Source: an uncultured Bacteroidota bacterium (GTDB taxonomy: Bacteria; Bacteroidota; Bacteroidia; Bacteroidales; P3). Taken from it: a stretch of 64,000 nucleotides of DNA. The first letter of the stretch is position 1, and each line of letters begins with the position of its first letter. The notes under the pieces were generated by a model, which was given only the letters and a program-made list of their open reading frames with translations, was not told the DNA's origin and ran no database searches. Position numbers and translations under genes: made by a program. The stretch spans positions 62,001-126,000 of the forward strand of contig CACYPU010000004.1 in assembly GCA_902776365.1 (NCBI GenBank). The letters are read 5' to 3'. Shown here in pieces: positions 23,741 through 30,989 of this stretch.

Positions 23741-26017
23741 ATGCATCTGAAAAAACTCATCCTGACGACTCTGCTCCTGCTTGTCGCTGGCGTGACCGGA
23801 GCCAAGCCTGTCGACCCCTCGGTGGCACGCCGTGTCGCCGAGAACTTGCTACACAAGTCCGTTATCAACGCCACACCTGCCGACTTCTTGCAATGCTACC
23901 TCTTCGCCGGTGCCGACGGCAAAGGCTTTGTCCTCGTCGCCTCCGACGACTGCGTCCGCCCCATCCTCGCCTACTCCCACGACGGCCAATTCTTCCCAAA
24001 TGACTCAAGCAATCAAGCAATCGAGCAATCAAACCTCCCCCAGCACATCGCCCACTGGATCAACGCCTACCAAATCAATATTGCCGCCCTCATCGAAGCC
24101 GGTGCCGTGGCCTCGCCCAAAGTTCAGGCCGAGTGGCAGAGCCTCCTCAACAATAAATACCACCGTGTGCGCGACAACGCTGTCGAGCCACTCCTCACCA
24201 CCCGCTGGAACCAAGGCTACCCCTACAACCTGCAGTGCCCCTATAGCACCGCCGACAGCGCCTACAGCGTCACCGGCTGCGTGGCCACCGCCACAGCACA
24301 GGTGATGAAATACTGGAATCATCCCGCCGTGGGACGTGGTTCGCACTCCTATAGTATCCCTGGTTTCGGCACCCTGTCGGCAGTCTTCGACACCACCCAC
24401 TACGACTGGACACACATGCCCGACAGCCCCGACGGGCTCTCCACCGACCAGGAACGCAACGCTGTGGCCCAGCTCATGTATCACATTGGCGTGGCCGTGG
24501 AGATGAGCTACAGTCCCCAAAGCAGCGGCGCTTTTGTGGCCTCCGACGGCAACACCTCGATGGCCTCGTCCGAGAACGCCCTGAAGAACTATTTCCGCTA
24601 CAACCAGGCCCTCTTCTCCGCCGCCAAGGCCGACCACAACGACAGCGAATGGGACGCCCTACTCACCTCCGAACTCGACGTCTCGCGCCCTATGGTCATC
24701 TCCGGTCACGACAACTCCGGTGGCCATGCCTTTGTCCTCGACGGCTACGACACCCTCGGCTTCTTCCATGTTAACTGGGGCTGGGGCGGTTACTGCGACG
24801 GCTACTACACCCTCGACTCCCTCAACCCCGACGGCAGCGGCATCGGCGGCAACGCCACCAACGGCTACAACAACGACAACAAGGTGCTCCTGCACGTCTA
24901 TCCCGCCTCCGAGAATCCTTCTGTCACCGTCAGCGTGGCCTCTGCCAACCCGCTGCAGGGCACCGCCTCCGGTGGCGGCACCTTCTCACCCTATGCCCAG
25001 AACACCTCCCTTTTGGCCACCGCAACCGAGGGTCACCGTTTCACCTCCTGGAAGAGTGGCTGCCATTACAACCCCTTCCGCTTCTCACCCAACACCGACA
25101 TCTCCGACACTGCACTCTTCGCCCCCCTCGGCGGCGACACCCTCAGCTACTGCTACGGGAACAACAAAGGTCTTTGGGGCAGCTTTGAACACTTCCCCCT
25201 CGAATGGGGTATCCGTCTGCCCGCCAGCACCATAGCGCCGCATCGTCAACTCGAGAAAGTACAGCTCTACTGTGTCTCCGAGGCTGACTACACCATCAAT
25301 ATCTACTCCGGCAACGGACTCGAGCGCCTGCTCTCCTCCACCAGCTATTCCTCTGGCTTTTGGGGATGGCATACCATCCACCTCACCAATCCCGTGCCTC
25401 TCTACGACACCCTGCCCATTTGGGTAGTCGTCTCCTGTGGCACCTACACCAACCCTGCCTCCTACTCCAGCTATTCCGGCAACCCCGACGGCTGCTGGTT
25501 CAAGCGCAACGGAACCACATGGGGACAGGTCACCGAAGGCGGAGAATACCTCTCTTGGATGCTCCGAGCCCTCCTCGGCCCGTTGCAGCCTGTCGATATC
25601 GACGTGCAGTCCAGCGACCCCGAGAAAGGCACCGTCAGCGGCTCCGGCTCCTACTTCCCCGGCGACACCGCCATCCTCCTCGCCACTCCTGCCCCGGGCT
25701 ACCGCTTCGCGGGATGGAGCACCGGCGACACCGACAACCCGCTCTACTTCCGCGTCACCTCCCCCAGCTCCATCATCGGCTCCTTCCTACCCGCCGCCGG
25801 CATCGAAGAAATTGAAAATTCAAAATTGAAAATTGAAATCTCCGGTCTCTACCTCCAGGTGGAGAACCACACCGGCCGCCCCTTTGACCTCTACGACATC
25901 ACCGGCCGCCACCTCGCCACCTCTCACCTATCATCTTTCACCTTTCACCTCCCCACTCCCGGCGTCTACCTCCTCCGCTCCGGCTCCACCGTCCAGAAAA
26001 TCGTAGCAATCAAGTAA
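23741..26017 (+). CDS. C10 family cysteine protease with T9SS sorting domain (second of tandem pair)
   Basis: A 758-residue paralogue of the preceding gene. It has a signal peptide, Spi-type prodomain (ENLLHKSVINATPADFLQCY), catalytic Cys180 in VTGCVATATAQVM, His329 in GGHAFVLDGYDTLG and the NWGWGG strand, then beta domains. A repeat-like VDIDVQSSDPEKGTVSGSGS block precedes the type-A sorting module (SGLYLQVENHTGRPFDLYDI to GVYLLRSGSTVQKIVAIK). The prodomain contains SSNQAIEQSNLPQ, encoded by CAAGCAAT octamers (24002-24035), and the sorting module is again flanked by word arrays. No terminator separates the pair, so they may be co-transcribed. Confidence 0.92.
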   Translation: MHLKKLILTTLLLLVAGVTGAKPVDPSVARRVAENLLHKSVINATPADFLQCYLFAGADGKGFVLVASDDCVRPILAYSHDGQFFPNDSSNQAIEQSNLPQHIAHWINAYQINIAALIEAGAVASPKVQAEWQSLLNNKYHRVRDNAVEPLLTTRWNQGYPYNLQCPYSTADSAYSVTGCVATATAQVMKYWNHPAVGRGSHSYSIPGFGTLSAVFDTTHYDWTHMPDSPDGLSTDQERNAVAQLMYHIGVAVEMSYSPQSSGAFVASDGNTSMASSENALKNYFRYNQALFSAAKADHNDSEWDALLTSELDVSRPMVISGHDNSGGHAFVLDGYDTLGFFHVNWGWGGYCDGYYTLDSLNPDGSGIGGNATNGYNNDNKVLLHVYPASENPSVTVSVASANPLQGTASGGGTFSPYAQNTSLLATATEGHRFTSWKSGCHYNPFRFSPNTDISDTALFAPLGGDTLSYCYGNNKGLWGSFEHFPLEWGIRLPASTIAPHRQLEKVQLYCVSEADYTINIYSGNGLERLLSSTSYSSGFWGWHTIHLTNPVPLYDTLPIWVVVSCGTYTNPASYSSYSGNPDGCWFKRNGTTWGQVTEGGEYLSWMLRALLGPLQPVDIDVQSSDPEKGTVSGSGSYFPGDTAILLATPAPGYRFAGWSTGDTDNPLYFRVTSPSSIIGSFLPAAGIEEIENSKLKIEISGLYLQVENHTGRPFDLYDITGRHLATSHLSSFTFHLPTPGVYLLRSGSTVQKIVAIK
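24002..24035. repeat. In-gene tandem octamer array (CAAGCAAT) in second C10 gene
   Basis: Three and a half imperfect octamers lie in frame in the prodomain. The first C10 paralogue lacks the corresponding residues, having DADHMPAHVAAW at this place. Confidence 0.8.
25808..25953. repeat. Word arrays flanking the T9SS sorting module of the second C10 gene
   Basis: Left array of AAAATTGAA-type words (25808-25838) and right array of TTTCACC heptamers (25922-25952), in frame. The left word resembles that of the first paralogue, whereas the right arm uses a different word (TTTCACC instead of TTTTCAA). Confidence 0.78.
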
Positions 26018-26027
26018 CGAAATCACA

Positions 26028-26041
26028 TTATAACGTTATAA
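26028..26041. promoter_or_regulatory. 14-bp perfect palindrome TTATAACGTTATAA upstream of the MFS gene
   Basis: A perfect inverted repeat 16 bp before the start codon, also readable as two tandem TTATAACG octamers. It could be an operator for a dimeric repressor or a minimal word array; no regulator gene is adjacent. Confidence 0.45.
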
Positions 26042-26057
26042 CGAAAAAATAACTGAA

Positions 26058-27347
26058 ATGGAAAAGAAACAATCCTATGCCATCCCCATCGTCGTGATGA
26101 TCCTGCTCTTCGGCATGATCTCCTTCGTCACCAATCTGGCCTCGCCCATGAGTGATATCCTCCAGCGCCAGTTTGGTACATCTAACTTTCTGAGCACTCT
26201 CGGCGTCTTTGCCAACTTCATCGCCTATGCCATCATGGGTATTCCTGCCGGCAAGATGTTGCAACAGCGGGGTTACAAGAAAACAGCCCTTATCGCCGTA
26301 GGCGTAGGCTTCACCGGCGTAGGTATCCAGTTGCTTTCGGGATTTGCCGAAAGTTTCGCGATTTATTTGCTCGGTGCCTTTATCGCAGGCTTCTCCATGT
26401 GCTTGCTCAACACCGTAGTCAATCCCATGCTCAATCGCCTCGGTGGCGGCGGAAACAAAGGAAACCAACTCATCCAATTTGGCGGCTCTTTCAACTCTCT
26501 TTGCGGCACTGCCGTTATCGTCCTCACAGGACTGCTTATCCCCTCCATCGTCGATGCCAAGATTAGCGATACGTTCCCTCTCATGTACACCGCTTTGGCA
26601 ATCTTTGCCCTCGCCTTTGTTGTCATCTTGCTGACAAAGATACCGGAAAATCAGGAAGACTCCAAGAAATCCGGAGACACTCTTCCCATCAAAAACCTCT
26701 TCCAGTTCCGACATTTTGTCCTGGGTGCTTTCGCCATTTTTATCTATGTCGGTGTTGAGGTGGGTACTCCACAAATGCTTCAGCAGTGGCTTCAGGACGA
26801 GAATCTTGACCTTTTGTCAACCACCAACAATGACGAAGCCATTGCCGGCTCCGTTGCCGGCTTCTACTGGCTGCTGATGCTCGTCGGCCGCTTCATAGGA
26901 GGTCTTCTGGGTGCCAAAGTATCGCCCCGCAAGATGCTCTCCGTTGCCGCCGCTGCAGCGGTGATACTTGTGCTTTTGGCCATTTTCATTCCTGTCACCT
27001 CCACGATTTCCTTCCCAGGCTTCGACCGAGGCGGCTTCGCCATAAACGTCATACCTCTCAGCGCCGCCCTCCTCGTCTGCGTGGGCCTTTGCACTTCTGT
27101 CATGTGGGGCGGTATCTTCAACCTCGCCGTTGAGGGTCTTGGCAAATACACTGAGCGCGCTTCCGGCCTCTTCATGGCCTTAGTCTGTGGCGGTGGCATC
27201 CTGCCCTTGCTGATGAACGGTGTGGTCGATATCTTTGGCATCTCGGGATACCAGCCCAGCTACTGGGTCGTTGTTGCCGGCTTCGCCTACATCCTCTTCT
27301 ACGCCCTTGTCGGATCCAAGAATGTCAACAAAGACATTCCTGTCTGA
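26058..27347 (+). CDS. MFS transporter, FucP/GluP-like sugar permease
   Basis: A 429-residue inner-membrane protein with about twelve hydrophobic helices. The first helix block (YAIPIVVMILLFGMISFVTN) followed by LASPMSDILQRQFG and later GIPAGKMLQQRGYKK resembles the fucose/glucose-galactose H+ symporter subfamily common in Bacteroidales. The central loop (~190-225, LTKIPENQEDSKKSGDTLP) separates the two six-helix halves. The sugar is not predictable. A palindrome lies just upstream and a large hairpin just downstream; neighbours are secreted proteins, not catabolic enzymes. Confidence 0.82.
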   Translation: MEKKQSYAIPIVVMILLFGMISFVTNLASPMSDILQRQFGTSNFLSTLGVFANFIAYAIMGIPAGKMLQQRGYKKTALIAVGVGFTGVGIQLLSGFAESFAIYLLGAFIAGFSMCLLNTVVNPMLNRLGGGGNKGNQLIQFGGSFNSLCGTAVIVLTGLLIPSIVDAKISDTFPLMYTALAIFALAFVVILLTKIPENQEDSKKSGDTLPIKNLFQFRHFVLGAFAIFIYVGVEVGTPQMLQQWLQDENLDLLSTTNNDEAIAGSVAGFYWLLMLVGRFIGGLLGAKVSPRKMLSVAAAAAVILVLLAIFIPVTSTISFPGFDRGGFAINVIPLSAALLVCVGLCTSVMWGGIFNLAVEGLGKYTERASGLFMALVCGGGILPLLMNGVVDIFGISGYQPSYWVVVAGFAYILFYALVGSKNVNKDIPV

Positions 27348-27380
27348 CCTTCAACACTGAAAAAACTATCTCTATCACGT

Positions 27381-27426
27381 CTCGGAGAGACGTCCCCACA
27401 TGAAACGTCAGGGGGCGTCTCTCCGT
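27381..27426 (+). terminator. Long GC-rich hairpin after the MFS gene
   Basis: CGGAGAGACGTCCCC pairs with GGGGCGTCTCTCCG (one bulged T) around a ~14-nt loop. It lacks a T tract, so termination is likely but not certain. Confidence 0.6.
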
Positions 27427-27454
27427 GTCATAATAGGTGGTTGTGAAAAAAAAT

Positions 27455-27486
27455 TTTGTCGTATCAAAAATAATTCATATCTTTGC
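27455..27486 (+). promoter_or_regulatory. Promoter (TTTG -33, TATCTTTGC -7)
   Basis: TTTG at 27455-27458 and TATCTTTGC at 27478-27486 with a 19-bp spacer, 70 bp upstream of the secreted-protein gene at 27556. Confidence 0.8.
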
Positions 27487-27555
27487 ACATTGGAATAAAT
27501 ATACTCCAACGAGATTATTTTTGCGTAAAATACAAATAATTAAATATTTAATAAC

Positions 27556-28995
27556 ATGAGAAAAACTAAACACTTGTTTCTTGCCTTGTTGGCGGTAAGC
27601 GGTCTTTCTACCGCCTGGGCATCCAACCTGCCAGGCAGCAAGCCCGACAGCACCGCGGCGAAAACCGCCTACGATGTGGTGTGGACCGGCGAGACCAATG
27701 TCGTCTACAACGGCCAGCCGCAGAACGGCCTCACCGCCTCCTATGTCGACCTCAACGGTGACCCGCAGCCGTTGACCAACTTCACCTTCACCAAATTCAA
27801 TGCCGACAACTCCATCGCCGAGGTCATCACCTCGCCCGACTTCCCCGTGAATGCCGGCTCCTGGAATGTGACGGTCACCCCGCCCGCTGGCATTATCCTT
27901 AGCGGCAACACCAACATGCTCAACATCGACAAGGCTACGGTGTCTGTCATCGGCGCCTTGGCCGAGGTCGCCAAGTTCGACGACGGCTCCATCGCCGGTG
28001 TCGTCACCAACCAGGGCACCCTCACCGGTGTCATCGGCAACGACCCCATCAGCCACCTCACCACCGCCGTCTTCACCCCCATCCCCGGCTCTACCAATTC
28101 CACCATCACCCTCTGGTATGCACAAACGGGTGACACCAACGCCTGGAAAAACTACCAATTCGATTCCACCTCGCGCTTCTACACCAATTCCGGCGTCGTC
28201 ATCCCCAACATCCTGCCCAACGCCAGCCTTGCCAACAACGGCTTCGACCTCTCCGCCTACGGCTACTGCACCGGCAACACCTACAATATCAACTACCACC
28301 TCCTCAGCGGCGTTCCCGACCAGTACAGCATCAACTTCGACGATGCCGCCATCCCCGATGTGGATTGGGCTTTCCTGTCCACCGCTGGCCAGAACGGCAC
28401 CATCAACGTCACCCTTCCCACTGCCACCGTGCCCACCGGCGACTACACCCTGAACGTCTACTTCCGCGACAGCCGCTACCCCGGCCTCGTCAGCAACCCC
28501 ATCCCCTTGACTCTCCACATCAACCTGCCCGAGACCTACACCATGCCTCTCTTCGACAACGTCATTGCCCTGGTCGACACCTGCCACTGCTTCACCGAAA
28601 TCCAGTGGTTCCACAATGGTGTTGAAATCCCCGGCGCCAACGGCTACTACTACCGCGAAGAAGGCGGCCTCACCGGCGACTACTTCGTCCGTGCCAAGAT
28701 GAACGACGTGCTCACCTACACCTGCCCGCAGGCCAACCTGACCGACCTCATCTCCGACGAGACCCCGGCTGCCACCGTCGTGGCCTACCCCAACCCCACC
28801 ACCGAGAGTGTCAACATCACCATCGAAGGCTCCTATGACAACATCCACACCCTCCGCGTCATCAGCACCCTGGGCGTCGAGATGGAATACCGCACCTTCG
28901 AAGGCAACAGCACCACCGTCGACATGCGCAGCTTCCAGCTGGGCAACTACATCGTCAACGTCGACGGAATGGTTGTCAGAGTGATTAAGAAATAA
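27556..28995 (+). CDS. Secreted T9SS cargo protein with N-terminal MBG-like domain
   Basis: A 479-residue protein with a signal peptide (~1-22, ending TAWAS). An N-terminal region reading YDVVWTGETNVVYNGQPQNG and VTPPAGIILSGNTNMLNIDK resembles the MBG/gliding-type Ig-like repeats that describe a 'torque' of N-Y-NG-P motifs. The middle (~120-380) is unrecognised beta-rich sequence. The C-terminus (VVAYPNPTTESVNITIEGSY to VNVDGMVVRVIKK) is a type-A sorting domain. The next gene, 21 bp downstream, encodes an outer-membrane OmpA protein, and both probably share the promoter at 27455. Confidence 0.8.
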   Translation: MRKTKHLFLALLAVSGLSTAWASNLPGSKPDSTAAKTAYDVVWTGETNVVYNGQPQNGLTASYVDLNGDPQPLTNFTFTKFNADNSIAEVITSPDFPVNAGSWNVTVTPPAGIILSGNTNMLNIDKATVSVIGALAEVAKFDDGSIAGVVTNQGTLTGVIGNDPISHLTTAVFTPIPGSTNSTITLWYAQTGDTNAWKNYQFDSTSRFYTNSGVVIPNILPNASLANNGFDLSAYGYCTGNTYNINYHLLSGVPDQYSINFDDAAIPDVDWAFLSTAGQNGTINVTLPTATVPTGDYTLNVYFRDSRYPGLVSNPIPLTLHINLPETYTMPLFDNVIALVDTCHCFTEIQWFHNGVEIPGANGYYYREEGGLTGDYFVRAKMNDVLTYTCPQANLTDLISDETPAATVVAYPNPTTESVNITIEGSYDNIHTLRVISTLGVEMEYRTFEGNSTTVDMRSFQLGNYIVNVDGMVVRVIKK

Positions 28996-29016
28996 GGTTT
29001 AAGAATTAAGATTTTT

Positions 29017-30576
29017 ATGAATATGAAAAGAATCATGATAGCCCTCGTCGCTGTGTCACTGGCCTTCACGGTCAATGCCCAGCAGAACGGGTACAGCAAT
29101 TATGCAGGCCTGACCTTGGGCGGAGGCCTGAACACCATGACCTTCAGCCCCACCAACGGCACCCAGAGCCTCGGGTTGGGCTTCGACGCAGGTCTGCACT
29201 ACACCCACTTCTTTGGCGAACATATCGGCCTCGGCCTCGGTGCCCACTACACCTACGCCAACGCCTATGCAAACTATGACGGCACTGTGGTCACTCCCGG
29301 CCTCACCCATCCCGCCAACCCCGGCGTGACCTACGACCTCCATGCCGGCTTCAACAACTGGAAAGAACGCGAGACCGTGGGCGTCCTCGGCATCCCCGTG
29401 GAAGTCTTCTACCGCTCCATGCTCAACGAGAAATGGACCTTCATCGGTGGCATCGGCATCCAGTTCGACCTGCCGCTGCACGGCCACTATAGCGGTGCCG
29501 ACGGCTCCTACCGGACCACCGGCGTCTTCCCCGCCCTGGGCAACTACGTGGTGAGCGATGTCCCCGAGCACGGCTTCAGCACCTACGACGACGCCTCCGA
29601 CGCCAAAATCGACAACCTGGGATTCAATGTCAGCGCCATCCTCGACCTCGGCTTCCGCTTGGCCTTGGGCGACAACTGGGGCCTCTACCTCGGCCTCTAT
29701 GGCGGCTACGGACTCAACAACATGATTTCCGAACAGAAAGACGTCTCCCTCATGGTGGTCGACAACAACAACACCGCCAATATTGACTATCACGGCACCT
29801 TCGGATCCAACGAAATCGACAACCTGCACATGCTCCGCGCGGGCCTGAAAGTGGGTATCGACCTGGGTTGGGACTGCCGCGACCGCGAAGCCGAGCGCCT
29901 GGCCCGCGAGAAAGCTATCCAGGACAGCATCGACGCCGTCCGTGAGGCCGAGCGCATAGCTGCCGAGAAGGCCGCCCGCGAAGCCCGCGAGAAAGCCGAA
30001 CGTGAAGCCGCCGCCAAGAAAGCCGCCGCCGACCGCGCCGCCGCCGAGAAGGCTGCCGCTCAGGCTGCCGCCGAACGTGAAGCCGCCGAGAAGGCCGCCG
30101 CTCAGGCTGCCGCCGACCGCGCCGCCGCCGAGCGTGAGGCCATGAAAGCCGCCGCCGAACGCGAAGCCGCCGAGAAGGCCGCCGCCGAACGCCGCGCCCT
30201 CGCCGAACGCACCAAGGCCGAAGCCGTCAAGCAGATTCAGGCCATCAACGCCACCGTCTACTTCGAGACCGCCGGCACCAAGGCCAAATTCGACGCCGTC
30301 ACCGATGGCGCCATCCACGCCATCTGCGAGGCCCTCAAAGCCGACGAGAACCTCACCGTCACCGTCTACGGCCACACCGACAACACCGGCTCCCACGCCA
30401 TCAACATGAAGTATGGCCAGAAGCGCGCCGACGCCCTCAAGGAATACATGGTCAAACTTGGCGCCCCCGCCAAGAGCATCAACACCGTGAGCAAGGGCCC
30501 CGACGAACCCATCGCCGACAACGAGACCGCCGAAGGCCGCGCCAAGAACCGTCGAGCCACCGTCGAGCTGAAATAG
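29017..30576 (+). CDS. OmpA-family outer-membrane protein with long Ala-rich linker
   Basis: A 519-residue protein. Signal peptide ~1-22; a predicted beta-barrel at ~23-285 with alternating aromatic strands and a GLGFDAGLHYTHFFGEHIG segment; a charged Ala/Glu/Arg coiled-coil linker at ~288-408 built from EREAAEKAAAQ-type repeats; and a C-terminal peptidoglycan-binding OmpA domain with VYGHTDNTGSHAINM and ERA-like GRAKNRRATVEL. ATG at 29017 or 29023 are both possible. The linker DNA is internally repetitive (29980-30220) and could vary in length between strains. It probably tethers the outer membrane to the cell wall; the barrel may interact with its co-transcribed secreted neighbour. Confidence 0.88.
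   Translation: MNMKRIMIALVAVSLAFTVNAQQNGYSNYAGLTLGGGLNTMTFSPTNGTQSLGLGFDAGLHYTHFFGEHIGLGLGAHYTYANAYANYDGTVVTPGLTHPANPGVTYDLHAGFNNWKERETVGVLGIPVEVFYRSMLNEKWTFIGGIGIQFDLPLHGHYSGADGSYRTTGVFPALGNYVVSDVPEHGFSTYDDASDAKIDNLGFNVSAILDLGFRLALGDNWGLYLGLYGGYGLNNMISEQKDVSLMVVDNNNTANIDYHGTFGSNEIDNLHMLRAGLKVGIDLGWDCRDREAERLAREKAIQDSIDAVREAERIAAEKAAREAREKAEREAAAKKAAADRAAAEKAAAQAAAEREAAEKAAAQAAADRAAAEREAMKAAAEREAAEKAAAERRALAERTKAEAVKQIQAINATVYFETAGTKAKFDAVTDGAIHAICEALKADENLTVTVYGHTDNTGSHAINMKYGQKRADALKEYMVKLGAPAKSINTVSKGPDEPIADNETAEGRAKNRRATVELK
29980..30220. repeat. Internally repeated Ala/Glu-rich linker DNA in the OmpA gene
   Basis: Degenerate in-frame repeats of ~33-45 bp built on GCCGCCGAGAAGGCCGCC words. 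This is a coding minisatellite rather than one of the AT-rich word arrays. Confidence 0.7.
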
Positions 30577-30601
30577 TTTTTCATAAAAAAATATTTAATG
30601 G

Positions 30602-30637
30602 TGGGGTGTCCCGATTTCCGGGGCACCCTTTTTTTAT
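30602..30637 (+). terminator. Rho-independent terminator after the OmpA gene
   Basis: GGGTGTCCC pairs with GGGGCACCC (one wobble) around a short loop and is followed by seven T. Confidence 0.85.
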
Positions 30638-30666
30638 CCCTGGCAAGTCGAGCTCAGGTTATATAT

Positions 30667-30755
30667 TTGTCCGTTCGTTGTACGATAGTTGTACGATACT
30701 TGTACGATGATTTATCGTACAAGTATCGTACAACTATCGTACAAATAACGTACAA
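30667..30755. repeat. Large hairpin of TTGTACGATA words (31-bp perfect stem)
   Basis: 30678-30708 and 30714-30744 are exact reverse complements (31 bp) around the 5-nt loop GATTT. Pairing continues outwards to 30667/30755 with three mismatches. Each arm is three 11-bp-spaced copies of TTGTACGAT. It lies between the OmpA terminator and the rpsA promoter. Confidence 0.92.
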
Positions 30756-30825
30756 GTGATTAAGGATGTGTCAACTGGTGGCATACTGGGACATGACGGG
30801 AGGGAAAACGCGGGTAAAACATTTT

Positions 30826-30859
30826 TTTGTACTATATCAAAAAGATTTCGTATCTTTGC
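30826..30859 (+). promoter_or_regulatory. Promoter (TTTG -33, TATCTTTGC -7) for rpsA
   Basis: TTTG at 30826-30829, 21-bp spacer, TATCTTTGC at 30851-30859. It leaves a ~125-nt untranslated leader before the rpsA start. Confidence 0.8.
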
Positions 30860-30962
30860 AAAGCATTTTGAGCGCGCCATATCCTGTCAATGGATTGTTG
30901 CTCAAGGTGTTGGATTGAAAAAGTTGAACCCGTGCAGGGCAGGATGCACACAAAAAAAGAGC

Positions 30963-30982
30963 TGCGGAGCTCACTCTCCGCA
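30963..30982 (+). promoter_or_regulatory. Hairpin in the rpsA leader next to the start codon
   Basis: TGCGGAG (30963-30969) pairs with CTCCGCA (30976-30982), ending 7 nt before the ATG. Its place suggests a translational control element, perhaps autoregulation by S1, which is known for other rpsA leaders; this is inference. Confidence 0.45.
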
Positions 30983-30989
30983 AAAAAGA

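Noticed and set aside
27381-27426. Riboswitch between the MFS and T9SS genes
   Set aside because: It is a single long hairpin upstream of the next promoter, better explained as the end of the MFS transcript.
27475-30396. Minus-strand frames of 457 and 446 codons opposite the T9SS and OmpA genes
   Set aside because: Antisense shadows; translations are Gly/Val/Asp-rich without motifs, and the plus frames have signal peptides and domains.
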